Part shown: piece after piece, positions 1-13,600 of the stretch
Layout: the number at the start of each line of letters is the position of its first letter
Numbering within the stretch: position 1 is the first letter of the stretch
DNA from: Eupeodes corollae
Taxonomy: Eukaryota > Arthropoda > Insecta > Diptera > Syrphidae
NCBI RefSeq assembly: GCF_945859685.1
Contig: NC_079147.1
Coordinates: forward strand, 17,525,289-17,589,288
Direction of reading: 5' to 3'
DNA: 64,000 nt
Notes under the pieces: generated by a model
What the model was told of the DNA's origin: nothing
Database searches by the model: none
The model's input: only the letters and a program-made list of their open reading frames with translations
Translations under genes and position numbers: made by a program

Positions 1-383
1 GGTAAGAAGCTGGTATTGTCTGAAACGAAACAAAACACAAGAAAGTAAGTATACACCTTAGTTTACTATTGATTTTGTCCATGATATGACAAAAGGATTT
101 TTTTTTAAAACGTTCTTCTAAAATAAGTGATCATGGAAAAATAGATGCGGGATTGGAAAAATTGATATTACTGTTTCCATGTTTTGCATTTCATACATAA
201 GAGTCCTAGAGTCTTGTTCTTGAAAATAATGATTAAATAACGAGAGTTATAATACATTGCGGCAGCGGTGGTTCTCAAATGATACAAATGTTTCATTACA
301 ACACCGATCCCATATCATTTTTTTTTTTTTTTTTTTATTTTAAGATTTTGGTTGTGATGCTTACACCACAAAGTGTGAGATTA
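1..383. other. unassigned AT-rich sequence
   Basis: No open frame of note, repeat family or RNA gene is recognised. A poly-T run lies near 319-337. Missing 3' exons of ppk-A could lie beyond position 1, but nothing here resembles them. Confidence 0.4.
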
Positions 384-1287
384 GTGTTACAAGTAACCTC
401 TCTTTAAATTCTCTGCCGCTAACACAATGTATCGAAAACCAGTGGCAATATTGCCAGGATGCAATCAGAGAAGCCGCCTCTGATGTGCTGGGTTTCAAGC
501 AGCCACCAACAAGATTTGATGAGGAATTCAGGCAGGCAAATGCAGCCAAACAACAGGCACGCAAAGCGGCGCTGCATAAAAGGACGAGAGCTGCTCATGA
601 GCTCTAAGAGCAGAAGAGGTGAGAGGAACGCCGACTTCTCAGAAGGAAATAGAGAGCGCGGTCGAAGATGTTGAGAAGTTTAAAAGCAGGAATGAAGTTC
701 GAAAGTTTTATGAAAAGTTGAAACGAAATTCACAGGTACATAAACCTAGAACCGAAGGCTGCAAAGACGAAAGTGGAAAAATCATAGTGGAACAGCAGTC
801 AATACTAAGGGTATGGAAGGACCACTTCTGCAGACTGTACAACGGTGACGACGAACAAAATTCTGCTGTCAGGAAGGATTATCTATTCAACAAAGACGAC
901 GAAAGCCAACAATCCCGTAATCCCGACTTAGACGAAGTGAAGATTACCATATCTAAGCTGATGTCTAATAAAGCCGCTGGACCAGATGGCTTGAATGACC
1001 AGCGCTTTAAAGCAGCTGGAGATAAGTTGGTTAGGAGCATGCACTAACTTATCTGTAAGATATGGTTGGAAAAAAGCATCCCCGATAAATGGAACCTTAG
1101 TATTGTTTGTCCTGTTCTGAAAAAAGGAGACCCTCTAAACTGCACCAAATATGGAGGAATCAGTCTACTTAACATCGACTATAAAATCTTCCCTGCCGTA
1201 TTATGTGAACGTCTAAGGACCATCGTCAACAACCTGATATGTCCTTATCAATGTGGTTTTAGACCAGGAAAGTCCACATTTGAAGTT
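384..1287 (+). mobile_element. RTE-type LINE fragment (copy 1)
   Basis: Broken frames encode the linker and the N-terminal reverse transcriptase part of an RTE-like non-LTR element. Recognisable pieces are the SNKAAGPDG block, the ISLLNIDYKI block and QCGFRPGKST. The same sequence recurs at 8.2-10.3, 44.6-47.5, 51.8-52.7 and 57.2-60.5 kb. Frames break around 1045-1066 and the copy stops mid-RT near 1287, just before an integrase fragment, so it lacks the palm, YADD and 3' tail. RTE assignment rests on the apurinic-type endonuclease seen in the longer copies and on their short-repeat 3' tails. Confidence 0.8.
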
Positions 1288-1354
1288 GAGTTAGAAAAGG
1301 GGGTAATTTTTTATGGCATTTGAATTGTAGTACATTTTTCTTTGATAAAATAAA

Positions 1355-2210
1355 TCTTAAAATTATTGCATGAAGGCCATGTTGGGATAGTTCGCATGAA
1401 GGAACTAGCTCGTTCTTTGGTTTGGTGGCCTAAAGTTGATGAAAACATAGAAAATTATGTAAATACTTGTGAAACTTGTGTAGTAACAGGGAATCACTTT
1501 TCAAAACATAAATTACAAGAATGGCCAAAATCTAGTTTTCCCTACGAAAGAATTCATTTAGATTTTTTTTTCTTTGAAGGACAAACATACCTTATAATCG
1601 TAGATAGCTATAGTAAGTTTGTTGATGTTTACATCATGAGAAACACTAACGCAAATTCACTAATTCAAAAGTTAAGAACAAATAATGAAACTTATGACCT
1701 TTCATTAAAATGCGTTACAGACAATGGTCCGCCATTTAATTTGTATGATAACAAACATTTTTGTGAACTACATTGTATTGAAGATTTAAAATCACCAGCC
1801 TACTATCCACAATCCAATGGACAAGCCTAAAGGTTAGTCCAAGTGGTAAAAAATAATTTTAAAAAGTGATATATTGACAAAAAGACAAAACGACTTTCGC
1901 CGCAGCAAAGGGTGGATAATTTTTTAATTAAATACAGGAATACACCAAGTACGACAACGCTCGAAACTCCAGCTAGTTTAATATTAAATTTTAAACCTAG
2001 AACTAAATTAGACATTTTGAAAGAAGAAAAACATAAAGAAAATTATACATTATGTCATAAATATAAAAAAGGGGAAGAAATATTTTATAAAGGGAAATTC
2101 AAAGAAATTTCTTTATATGTATGTATATCTTATTAAGTTCAAGGACAATTTACGAGAAGCGCATGTTAACCAAATAAAAAATGCTCAAGATACGAGTAAT
2201 TGCGTTTGCT
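1355..2210 (+). pseudogene. Ty3/gypsy-type integrase remnant
   Basis: The frame at 1366-1830 starts with HEGHVG and has a TCETC zinc-binding cysteine pair, followed by an integrase core (HLDF, then TDNGPP) ending in SNGQA. A TAA codon sits where the third catalytic residue (Glu, after NGQA) normally lies. A second frame at 1912-2136 continues with the YRNTPS block, and a further piece near 2140-2200 resembles the chromatin-side end. No LTRs, reverse transcriptase or gag are attached. This is an isolated 3' pol fragment of a different gypsy lineage from the 10.9-26.5 kb elements. Confidence 0.8.
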
Positions 2211-2384
2211 CCTGAACATTTATGAACGCGGCGCTACCAATGTAACATTAAACAAAAGACGATCATACACAAAGAATTTATATCCAAAACGATCATCTGA
2301 AAGAATAAAGAAAATTTTGAATAAAAAGAAAATAAATTATAAATGCTAAGTAAAATTAACAAACGAATAAAATATATGAATCTA

Positions 2385-3892
2385 TCTTCTATATATATAA
2401 AAATCAATGCCACTTTTCGTTGTAATTTTATAACTCAACAATGCCTGTACCGATTTGGCTAATTTTGGGCTTGAATTATTCGTGGAAGTCCGGAGAAGGT
2501 TTGCACGTAAAGAAAATTTAAAAAAAAAAATATTGAAAAGGTGAAAAACAACATCTTTATCTTTACTCCCATATACAAACAATTTGTACTACACTTAAAG
2601 AAGTTCCGATTTGTTGATTATTGTAAATGAAGCATTAGTGCAATTGGGTATGACCGCACCAAATCGTGATATATGTGATTTTTTCGATCGTGAATTGAAA
2701 CGTGAGAAGGAGTTCAATTCTAATGATTTATGTTTATTTGTACAATAGAATATAACCAAATTCAATATTCAAAAAAACATGTATGTATATGCGACACCAT
2801 CATACAAGCCGTTTCATTATATTACTTTTACGCATCTGGTGGTACAGGCAAAACTTTCATTGTATCATTGATTTTAGGGACTATTCGATAGGAACAGAAA
2901 ATTGCATTGGCACTTGCATTTTCGGGAATTGCTGCTACATTATTAGAAGGTGATCGGACCGCACACTCTGCACTAAAATTGCCATTTTATGTACGGGTGT
3001 TTGAAACTCCAACTTGCAATATTTCGAAAAATTCTGCTATGGCAAAAGTTCTGCGATTAACTTCAATTATTTTATGGGATGAGTGCACAAATCAATAGAA
3101 GCATTTAATCGAACAATGCCAGATTTACGCGGTTATCAACAGCTGTTTTGGTATTGTTCTGTAACATCTGTTCTTTGGAGATATGTACAAAAATTGACAC
3201 TGAACATTAATATGCGTATTTACCTACATAACGATGCGATGAGTTATCCAAACAATTGTTAGAAATTGGTGATGGCAAAATACCAATCGACAGTACCAAC
3301 GGATTGATCACTTCAACGAACAATTTTTGTACAATTGCGCATTCTACAGATGAGTTGATTCAATATGTTTTTCCAAATTTTCTTTAGAATTACAGAAATC
3401 ATGATTGGTTGAGAGAACGCACCATTTAAGCACCGAAAAACATTCATATCAATGTTATTAATTTTCAAATTCAAGCGATACTGCCAGGTGAAGTCACGAC
3501 ACATATATCAATTGTCAGTGTTATGAATCAATATGAGGCAATGAATTATCCAGTTGAATTTTTAAATTCATTGGAACCGTATTGTATTGTATCTGAAAAT
3601 TGGTTCTTTGATTATGTTATTGCGTAACATTAATCTACCAAAACTGTGTAATAGACCATATCATTTTAGACTAACCCATACAGACCACCATAGTAAGAGT
3701 ACCCAATTCTTTTTTATTTTTAAGTTTTTACTCTTTGCTGATAAATATAATATAAACAAATATCATTTGGGTCATTTGGACTTTTAAATAGATAGCAATT
3801 TAAAATATTTGTTTGTTTGAATAAATTAACTTAATAATGATTTTCTTTATTGCTATGCCTTATGCGTAGCGAAGCACGTACCGAGCCGCTAG
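2385..3892 (+). mobile_element. decayed Helitron with helicase remnant
   Basis: The 5' end reads TCTTCTATATATATAAAAATC, a terminus of the kind seen in insect Helitrons as I recall it, preceded by A. The 3' end is CTAG (3889-3892) followed by T, so the copy fits A^TC...CTAG^T insertion. Inside are pieces of a PIF1-like helicase: a Walker A GGTGKTF near 2845, the ALAFSGIAATLLEGDRTAHS block (2910-2970), a degraded Walker B-like WDEC, then YPVEFLNSLEP (3548-3580) and LLRNINLPKLCN (3610-3650). Stops and frameshifts throughout make it inactive. The Rep domain is absent, so it is internally deleted. Confidence 0.75.
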
Positions 3893-4099
3893 TAATTATA
3901 TAAAATGAAGTACCGTATTCACTTTCAATACAACTATTAATTTTTAAAATATTATAAACAAAACAATGAGAAAAGGGTGAATTATTATGTATTGTATGAA
4001 AGCACATATTTTGTATTATTAACATTAATGTGCTTATGCACAAACTAGTCTTAAGCTCATCTTATGAAATAAAGATCAGTCTCTTGTTAAGTATCAAAG

Positions 4100-4330
4100 C
4101 GGTCGTTTCTATTTGTAACATACATATTAGTCATAATGATGTTCCTCAGGGATCAATCCTTTAACCTTTACTGTTTTCATTATTAATTAATAATCTGCCT
4201 TCTGTTTTGTCCTTGTGTCAACATTATATCTGCGCTAACGATGTTAAATCATATTTTAGTTTTCTTGAGAGCAAGACTAAGAATAAAATAGCTAAAATAA
4301 ACATTGATCTACAATCTACATGAAATTCAT
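4100..4330 (+). pseudogene. jockey-type LINE reverse transcriptase fragment
   Basis: A short translation contains VPQGSIL, PLLF and NNLPS blocks followed by a degraded catalytic motif (CANDV in place of YADDV). This is the RT palm of a jockey-superfamily LINE. No other part of the element is seen next to it. Confidence 0.6.
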
Positions 4331-4339
4331 TTAAAAGAT

Positions 4340-4633
4340 ATCAGGAACCGAACATCAATTTTTACCAAATTTGCGTACTTTTTTTTGTAGATTTTATTAT
4401 CTTATAAAAAAAACTGAATGTTCGATTTTTTTTAAAAAATTACTGAATGTTAACAACAATATTTTTTAAAAGATAAAACGAACGTACGGACGTAAAAACG
4501 TTCGTAAACACGCACACACAGACATCATTCCAAATAATTTGACTCTAGGGACCTTGAAACGTCGAAAAATGTCAACATTTTCAATTTGACAAATCGGACC
4601 CATTACAATAACTTCCTATGTGAAGTTAAAAAT
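4340..4633 (-). mobile_element. Helentron-like (HINE) fragment, minus strand
   Basis: The 5' end on the minus strand is the TAACTTCACATAGGAAG-type terminus at about 4615-4633. The rest matches the element at 17290-19263: AATGGGTCCGATTTGTCAAATTG, the GACGTTTC block and a reduced ACGTACG tract. It is truncated after one partial ~175-bp internal unit. Confidence 0.7.
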
Positions 4634-5212
4634 AAACATTCATGTTGATGATTTTCTTGGTCCAAAAGCGATTCTAAAACCATGAACGAAGTTGTTTTGA
4701 CAATAAATTCAAACATATTTGTCAATAGTCATTCTCATTGACTCAAAACAGAGCACTGTAAAGTTCGTCAAATCACTTGAAATAAGAAAATAAGGCGGGC
4801 CAGTTATGCATATACGAAATTAAGATTTCTCTCGATTAAATATTGGTACCTATATATTTTTTTCAAAAACTGATGTTTCATTTCAAAGGAACAGAGAAGA
4901 AATACCTATTAATTCGTACAAAATTTTCGTGTCCGGATACTAAAGTAAAATTGTCCGGAAACTAAATTTTTCTGTCCGGATACTAGTGCAAATCGACTTT
5001 TTTTTAGATTTCTAGTTATTAAATAATTATGGTGATAAATTTGCGAAGTTTGTTTATTTTATGCTATCAAACATTAAACAAACTTTCAGAAGCAGTATTA
5101 CAATATTTCGAAGCCTTAATAGTAAGTCGAAGAATCAAATTCAAAAATAACAAATGTGTTAAGTGTCCCGATGCTAGTGCCTTTACCCTACAAGACTCCG
5201 TGCCACACTAAT
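4634..5212. other. unassigned sequence
   Basis: AT-rich. A short imperfect TGTCCGGA(T/A)ACTA motif recurs near 4930-4985. No gene or known repeat family is recognised. Confidence 0.4.
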
Positions 5213-5395
5213 ATCTTAAAAGGCGGCGACATACGAAATGTTGAAACGTGAAAATGTAATTATTCCTAGAATCACAATAATTTCTACAGATTTATTATTC
5301 CAATTCAAAAGGCTTCACATCCCCATTGAATTTAGTTTCGCTATGACAATTAATAAGGCGCAAGGGAAAATCCACGCCTGCAATACCTAGTACAT
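5213..5395 (+). pseudogene. Helitron helicase C-terminal fragment
   Basis: A frame-shifted stretch encodes FQFKRLHIPIEF followed by AMTINKAQGK, the conserved end of Helitron PIF1-like helicases. It lies outside the TC...CTAG element at 2385-3892, so it is probably a piece of a second Helitron copy. Confidence 0.65.
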
Positions 5396-6463
5396 AAACA
5401 AATATCAAAACATCAAAAATATCAAATAAGATATTAAATTGAATTAATTAGGTTTCACTCTGTTCAAATCAATTTTCGTGCAAATGACTATAACACGGGA
5501 TCAAATACTTAACTGCCGATATACCTCAGGTCAACCACTTAGGACCAGTTCTTTTATTTTTATCATCAATGTCTAATATTTTTAATATTCTAGAAAATCC
5601 TTTCAATAACTACATTTTAAGATTTATCTCAGTCAGATCTCTACGAAACACAAGTTTACAGATGAGTAACTAACCTCTCCTCCCCTCCTACAGGTCAGAA
5701 TTATACTTATTATTTTACTTTAAAATTAATTATTTGAATTGAAAAGTATTTAACAAGTTTTCTTGCATTTTTCATTTGGATATCAATGTTTAAACCCTCC
5801 TTACTTGAAGTAATTTTCAACTTTACTGACCTGATTTTCTAAATTGATTACTATTTTTAATCATTTAACCATTTTTAAAACTAACTTAATTTTCTTTGAT
5901 TATATTTTGAATATTTTTTCCGTCTATTTCCATGATCCTTAAAATAAAAAAAAAACGTGTATTAAGCATCTTTTTATAATATAATGGGACAATATTATGG
6001 GCCTATAAAATACATTGGAAAAATCTATTTTTATGAAAATACAAATGAAAACAAAAAAAAAATGAAATGAAATGAAAGAAAAAACTCTTTTCGAAAACCT
6101 TGAATGAACTTTACAACTAAGGACCATGCCACAAAAAGACTATATTTTGCAGACTACAGAGCCATAACAACTACGAAAAAATAAAAAACATCAATAGATA
6201 TTTTAATGGAATTACGAACTAATCAAATTATTTTTTTTCTTAGTGGTTTGAATTGGTTGGCCATGATTGTTATTTCGATATATTGAAACATTTTAGCTGA
6301 TGGACATGATATTGGTATTCATACTCTTTATTATTCCATCGACACCAACATTTAAATGTCCTTTCCCATTATCCTTTTACTTAACTTTTTTCATGACTTT
6401 TTATTGTTTAACTTTTGTCCAGAAACGTTTTTATTTTATTAAAAAAATAAATAAATTGCTTAC
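5396..6463. other. unassigned region downstream of ppk-A exon 5
   Basis: The missing last exons of ppk-A were expected here on the minus strand. Neither the CxCLxxC block nor a GGxxGLxxG TM2 was found by eye. No other gene is recognised. Confidence 0.4.
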
Positions 6464-7699
6464 CCCAATCAGGAAATAGCAATGGCAATGTGCAGTTGCA
6501 GTAACTTATGACGTACTCATGATGGCACTGAGTTCTGCAATTCGAGCGCCAATACTTCAATCCTTGAATTTTCTTATACAATCGATGTTGGACCTCGTCC
6601 TAAAAAATAATTCGATACAAGAATAAAAATAAAAATAACAACTCTTTTAAGGACATAAACGAATTTGTTCAAAAACTCATCTTGGCCATAAACGTACATC
6701 GAACAGACATTTCTTTTCATCTGGTGCCACTGGACGAATTTCCGGTAGAGAATCTGTGAACTGCGGAGTAATTGCAACTCTGGCATAAGTGTCCCCATTT
6801 ATGTACTTCCAATCGCTGGACCACTGGTCGTTCTTCTTCACCATCACCTACCCTCGCAATGGGAAAAATAATTTAATTATTTCAAAGGGCCCTCTTGGCC
6901 CAGATTCAATTAACAACTACTCGCATATTTCGGTTCCTTACATAAATTCCATCCGAAACTTGTGCTTCCGGTCGCTTCTCGCTGATATTGAGATGTATTT
7001 TCACCTGCAGGCCACTCTTCTCTCCAGACTTCGAGTTCCTGAAAGGATAGAACTTATCTCGCTTCTTGCGATGCACAACCAAGAAACCAAAAACCATATT
7101 TATCATTTCGTTCATATATTTTGTCGAAGTTACAAAAGTTCAAAAATATACTCACAGCACGCCAACGCATTTCTGGTAGAATAACCGAATTGAATACCTG
7201 ACAGAATCCAACTTCGGTGCGCTCCAACTTAAAAAGTTCACAACAATTGTAGACTCTTTTGCGCCAAAGACATGAGGAAGTAGAAGTCGTCCCATTGGCA
7301 GTTCCAAATAATTCATCGCAGGTGTAAGTTAGAAATCTCATAACATCAATGATGCTTACGTTGTTGATGAGTTCCAATTGCAGGTCCTCTAGATTTTCAA
7401 AGTATTCAAACTTGCCGAACTGGAATTCCTCGAAACGTTGGAAGAATTCACGAAATGCTCTGGTTGTATTGTGGGGTGGATTAAGAGGTAGAAATTTGGC
7501 TTCAGCTGCAGGCATCTTCGACCAATTAAAACGATATCGAGGGCAGATGGCAATCGATGGGAAGGGTATGAAAAAGACTGGCAGCACTGAATCCTCGACA
7601 ATGGTATGAATGCGTGGGCTTCGGTAGCGTTCGCTTAGCAATTTGTATACGTATCCACAGACAATTGTGGTTGTGATAAGGATGATTGCCCAAATGATT
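6464..7699 (-). CDS. ppk-A exons 2-5 block
   Basis: Exon 2 is 7699-7156 (544 nt, acceptor TATATAG, donor GTGAGT). Exon 3 is 7064-6942 (123 nt, acceptor CGCAAG, donor GTAAGG). Exon 4 is 6847-6698 (150 nt, donor GTACGT). Exon 5 is 6599-6464 (136 nt, acceptor TTTTTTAG). Introns are 91, 94 and 98 nt. Exons 3, 4 and 5 have exactly the same lengths as the matching exons of ppk-B. The acceptor of exon 3 was chosen because KRDKFYPF aligns with KNDKSYPW of ppk-B; a later CAG acceptor (7039) gives the wrong phase. Confidence 0.87.
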
Positions 7700-10600
7700 C
7701 TATATACAGAGAAAGAGAGTGGTAGAGAGAGGCAGAGGGGATGAATTTCAACAAAGTTAAGGGTAAGTGGTATGTACATTGTACAGTTCATCTTGATAGC
7801 GTGAATTGCATGAAGTAAGGACTTTAATTACTTTTGGCGAAGAAGATTGGTATGGTTATGGAATGGTATGCTGACGGAAGTGGTTTTCTCAATCAGTTCA
7901 AAAGGTATTTTACTTAACAAATTAATTGGCATTTTGGAATTCTTTCCACAACTTCCTACATACGTTTGGATTTTAATTAATTTTTATTTTGTATCAGATT
8001 CAAATTTTGGTAATGATAATTTTACTGTTTTTTTTTTCAAATCAAAAGAATGGCAGGTTAAAAGCTAATAAATTACTTTCTTGCAAATGTTTTAGATTGA
8101 ATTGATTTTTGATATAAATGGATGTTTTTATTTGAATTTCCTTTCCATTAGTTTAAGGGCAACTTTTGGAAACCAGATATCGAGGTTATAACTAGATTTT
8201 CCATTACCTAAAATAGTCCTGGGCGATTTTAATGCCAAGCTAGGAAGGGAAGACATCTTTGGTGGAATAATCGGGAAGAACAGCCTGCACGACAACACTT
8301 CCGACAATGGATTCAGGCTCATGGATTTTGCTGCGGGGCGAAACGTCATGGTAGCCAGTACGCGTTTTCCACACCTCAACATCCACAATGGAACTTTGAC
8401 TTCTCCAGATCAATCTACCGCCATCGACGCCAGACACGCTTCCAGCATTATGGATATACGAACTTTCCGAGGAGCTAACATCGACTCGGACCACTATCTC
8501 GTTGTAGCCAAGGTAGCACTTCGGATTTCCAGACCCAAGGCAAAACAGGGAGGTGCTGGGAGAAGATACAACGTCGAACGGCTACAATCGCCAGAGATCG
8601 CCAAATCCTTTCCCGACCGAGTTATACAAGTAACCTCTCTCGAAGTTCTCTGCCGCCAACACAATGTATCGAAAACCAGTGGCAACATTGCCAGGATACA
8701 ATCAGAGAAGCCGCCTCTGATGTGCTGGGTTTCAAATAGCCACCAACAAGGAACTCCTGGTTTGATGAGAAATGTCGGCAGGCAAATGCAGCCAAACAAC
8801 AGGCACGCAAAGCGGCACTGCATAAAAGGACGAGAGCTGATTATGAGCTCTATGAGCAGAAGAGGCGAGAGGAACGCTGGTTTCTCAGAAGGAAAAAGAG
8901 AGGGCATGAGAAGCATGCGGTCAAAGATGTTGAGAGGTTTAAAAGCAGGAATGAAGTTCGAAAGTTTTATGAATAGGTGAAACGAAATTGGTCGGAAGAA
9001 AGTATGCCCGATTAATGGAACCTCAGTATTGTTTGCCCGATCCTGAAAAAAGGAGACCCTCTAAACTGCACCAAATATAGAGGAATCAGTCTACTTAACA
9101 TCGCCTATAAAATCTTCTCTGCCGTAATATGTGAAAGTCTAAAGCCCATCGTCAACAACCTTATAGGTCCTTATCAGTGTGGTTTTAGACCAGGAAAGTC
9201 AACAGTCGATTAAATATGCACATTACGGCAGATACTGGAAAAAAACCCAAGAATACCAAATCAACACCCACCATCCTTTCATCGATTTCAAGGCCGCATA
9301 TGACAGCATCTACAGGGAGGAGCTGTATAGAGCCATGTCTAGTTTTGGCATCCCTGCCAAACTCGTCCTTTTGTGCAGGATGGCCATGGAGAATTCACGC
9401 TGCTCCATAAAGGTTGAAACAACTTTCTATGTCAAAAAAGGTTTTAGCCAAGGGGATGCGCTGTCGTGCGTTTTTTTTAACATCGTACTTGGAAAAATCG
9501 TGCAGAACTCACACGTCAACACCAGATGCACTATTTTTCAAAAGTCTGTCCAATTACTAGCATATACTGATGACATTGACATAATCGGAATAACTCAGCG
9601 AGATGTCAATGGGGCTTCTGTGAGTATTGAGGCATAGGCGGCAAAAATGGGTTTAACGGTTACTAAGGACAAAACAAAGTACATGCTGTCGTCCAGAAAG
9701 GACATACAACACCGACGTGTTGGTCAAAATGTCACCATCAACAGACGTAACTTTGAAGTAATCAAGGACTTCGTCTACCTAGGCTCCGCTGTAAATGCGC
9801 TGAGATCAAACGCAGAATAACTCTTGCTAACCGCTGTTTCTTTCGACTTAAAAAAGCAATTGAGTGGTAAAGTCGTCTCTCGAGGGACCAAAGTGTTGCT
9901 ATATAAGACCCTTATCATCCCCGTCCTTCTATACGATGCAGAAGCATGGACCATGACAAAAGCGGATGAAAGCACTTTGGGGCGCTTCGAGAGAAAAGTT
10001 GTTCGTGTGATCTACGGTCCCGTATGCATCGAAGGAGAGTGGAGGAGAGATGGAACGACGAGCTGTACGTGCTGAACAGCGACGTTGACTTAAACAGAAG
10101 CGTAAAAGTCCAAAAACTTAGATGGCTGGGTCACATAGAGCGCATGGAAACCAATGCTCCGGCCCGGAAAGTCTTCGAATCCGCACCCACAGGACAGCGC
10201 AGTAGTGGAAGACCACGGATCAGGAGGCGTGCACAAGTGGAAAGTGACCTCATCCCACTTGGGGCGTGAACAGGAGATATCTAGCTAGGGCTCGAGCTAG
10301 ATGGATAAGTTTGTTGGGTTAGGCCCACCTTAAGTAAGTAAGTAAGTAAAATGTTACTTCAAGAATATTCAATGCAAAATATGAAATTTAACAATCTATA
10401 TTATGCCTCAAAAATTCAGAAAATATTGAATATTGAAATGAAACTACAACTGTGTTTGCTACTTTTTATTGTTATTTAATTTGTTTATGTTTAAATAAAT
10501 CTCTACGTCAGATACAAAAAATGTTCAAAAAATTAGGAGAAAATATTTTTGTAGATATGCCTAATGGTCATTTAAGAACTAGAAAAGGAAATTATTGAAG

Positions 10601-13600
10601 TTGAAGAATGATTCAGGACAAGACAAGTGAGCAAAATTTAAACAAATTAATTTCTTAATGCCATTTTTAACGGTTTTTAAGAGTATTTTGTCGACATCCT
10701 TAATTTTTTGTAAGAAAAAATTAAATTTTAACAGATTTTATAATAAGCATACAAAATATTATATTTAGTTTTTTCAAAATTCTTTTTTTTTAAAACGGTT
10801 TAGCATTTTTTAAGCAGTAAAAACTGCATACCAAAAGTATTTCTAAGAAAAATTTAAAAATTGTATATAATTATATGTGTTTTATTTAAACACAGGAAAA
10901 CACACTTTTTTCTTAACAGTACTTTATTTGTTACATTAGTTGTTTATTACATTTAATTTTAATTATTAACAACGTGTTAACAGGACGGAATACAGAAATA
11001 GACAGACTGACTATTATAATATGTTTGGGTGACCACTCTAAACGAAGCTGAATATAGCTTAACAAAAGAACTGGACTTGAAAGCTTCACTTAATCCCTAA
11101 GCGTCATTTAGTTGCTAGGCAAGACGACCAATCATGATCTCCAGCTTTATCTTTGCAGAAGATGAAGTTGGAGAGATTTAAAAGACTAAGTACTCGTATA
11201 AGCACACTTGTTTTTGCTAGACAAAAACGAGTGTGGTGAAAGCTTAGATTTATGGTGTACTCACTAAGGGAGATAATGAAGTACTTTTATTATGTAACAC
11301 CTCCCCCACTTAATTGTTTTTGGTCCCCAAAGACATTATTTACAAAAAGTTTTTTATTCAATAATTTAATTTTTGAGTTCTTTGTTATCATACAATTAAT
11401 TTTTATAATCAAAGTCGTTACTTTTACAATTATACAAATATAAATTAATAAGTTTATTTTAAATTAAAAACACAAAATTCTTGTATACAAAATGTATGTA
11501 TATAACTTATATAATTAGTTACATTTAACAAAAAAAATCAACTCAATTCTTATTTGCATCAATAATTACAGTTTCTACTTTTATTTTATAAGTAACGAGT
11601 AATAAAGGTTAAATACCTACTATCAAATGTTTTTTTTTTCTATATTGTCCGGTCCCGTTGTTTACACTCTGTAATTTGTATGATTTAATACATTTAACAT
11701 ATTTAGATAACAATAACATAATAAATCTTATAATACTAATATTATTACCTTCCTGGCCAGGGTAATATGTTCTTTTTTACTAACTTAACTTAACTTAACT
11801 TAGGTATAATTAACTAGTATCGCAAAACCATAACTACTGAAAATCTTTATTGAACCATGAAAGTTTAAACGCTGAATACTGCCCCAACTCGATACACGAA
11901 ACTAACGAGTTCATCGAGGGAACACACTCATTAATGGATTTGAACGCTTTCATCAAAATGTCAACAAAAGAAAATGGCAACCAACTTTTTTTTTCTTTCC
12001 GTTTCGTTCCTCCTTATTTTACCGTATTTCTGTATTTAAAACAAAGTTCAACGGTGTATTGTCTGATGTCTGGTGGAAAAATTATATTTAAATATCGAAA
12101 TTATTATAAATGAGGGTCTCAAAGTACAAGAAAACAACAAAACAAGGAAAATAAAACTATATTTTGATAGAACAAAAAGAAATATTATGAATATCGTACG
12201 GAGATTTAAAAAAAAAATAATGAGTTATAGTGTAAGGTAATATAAATGTGAATTGTTGAAATTTAAAGTTTTAATATTTTATCTATGCGTTTATTTAAGT
12301 GAAAACAAATTGGTGTCTGAATGCAAAATATAATTATCGCAATTTATTGAATATATGAAAATAGTATTCTTAAGGTTTTGAAAAAAGTAAATGAAATTTT
12401 ATCGCGAATATTGTTGAATTTCAAAGTGTTTTACACCTACCTACATATATATGTGTGTAGTGTATATCTCTCTGAAAAAAAAAAAAATGCATCAAGTGCA
12501 AATGCGAAATCTAACTACGGCGAAAGCGAATTGGTGAATTTTAGAGTTATATGTTTTGATATTTGTATCTACGTTTAAGTTGTTTTTTATAGTATTTTGT
12601 ATTTCGTTTTGTTGAAGTATCTGTCACATAGTTTCCTGCAGCTGTAAAGTTAGTTAATTTTTTATATTTTGGTTTACATTTTACAATAGTTCTGTTTTGA
12701 ACCAACTCTGGACATTGTTCGGATTTGTGATTAAGTGGTATGTGTTTATTTCTTTTACCTATTGCTATTTCCTTTTTTTGTTTGTAAACATTTACTAACC
12801 GTTCGATCTCTTCCTTACTGATGTTCTTAGAAATAAAATCAATTGGTTTGAGTTTTGTAGTCGTATGTATGGTGTTATTGTAGATGTTTAAAATCTTGAA
12901 TATTTTTTCGTTTAAATCAGAACTGTCCTTGCTGGCAGCAAGTATTCGGAGATGCTCGTTCAGTGTTCCGTGCAATCTCTCAATGTCGGCATTACCGGTT
13001 TTGATTGATGCCGTGGTCTTGTGGAAAGTTATATCATTTTCCTTTAAAAATTGCTCTACAGCCGAATGCAAGATACATGTTTCACCATCCGAGACAATTT
13101 TGTTGGGTTTGCCTAAAAACTGAATCCTCTGTTTTATTGCGTTTAAGATGGCTATCCAATTCCTGTCTTCTAAGGGATGAATCGTAGCGTATTTTGAAAA
13201 TTTATCTATGGTAGTAAAGTACATTTTACCTCGCTCTGGAAACCAGATATCGACATGAAGAATGTCATTAATATGATGAGGACTTTCTGACACCTGTAAT
13301 GGTATTTGCATTGGACGTCGATCATGCTTGGCCACATTACAAATATCACAGTTGTTGATAAATTTTTGAATTTCTATTTGAAGTTTCGGATAGAAATATA
13401 CTTTTTTTAACTCGCAGAAAATCTCATTTATCCCTCTGTGATTTTTGCTATGGTGTTCATTTTTAATTATTGTTAGCATTTCGTTTTTGTCTGTAATGTC
13501 TTTAAGTCTTGATGTTGATCTAAGGATCTTAAGGTTTGTATTTGATGAAAAATATTTTACGTATAAATTTTGAAATTCAAGGAAAAGTGTTAAATCTTCG

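Noticed and set aside
5939..6127. ppk-A terminal exon in a minus frame with MVLSCKVHS
   Set aside because: No cysteine pattern or TM2 of the family; low-complexity Phe-rich translation of an A-rich stretch.
7039..7155. intron of ppk-A ending at the CAG acceptor at 7039
   Set aside because: It breaks the frame and removes the conserved KRDKFYPF segment; the acceptor at 7065 gives a 123-nt exon equal to ppk-B.
11850..12113. env or accessory gene on the plus strand of the LTR element
   Set aside because: Opposite strand to gag-pol, no signal peptide or transmembrane pattern; duplicated only because the element is duplicated.
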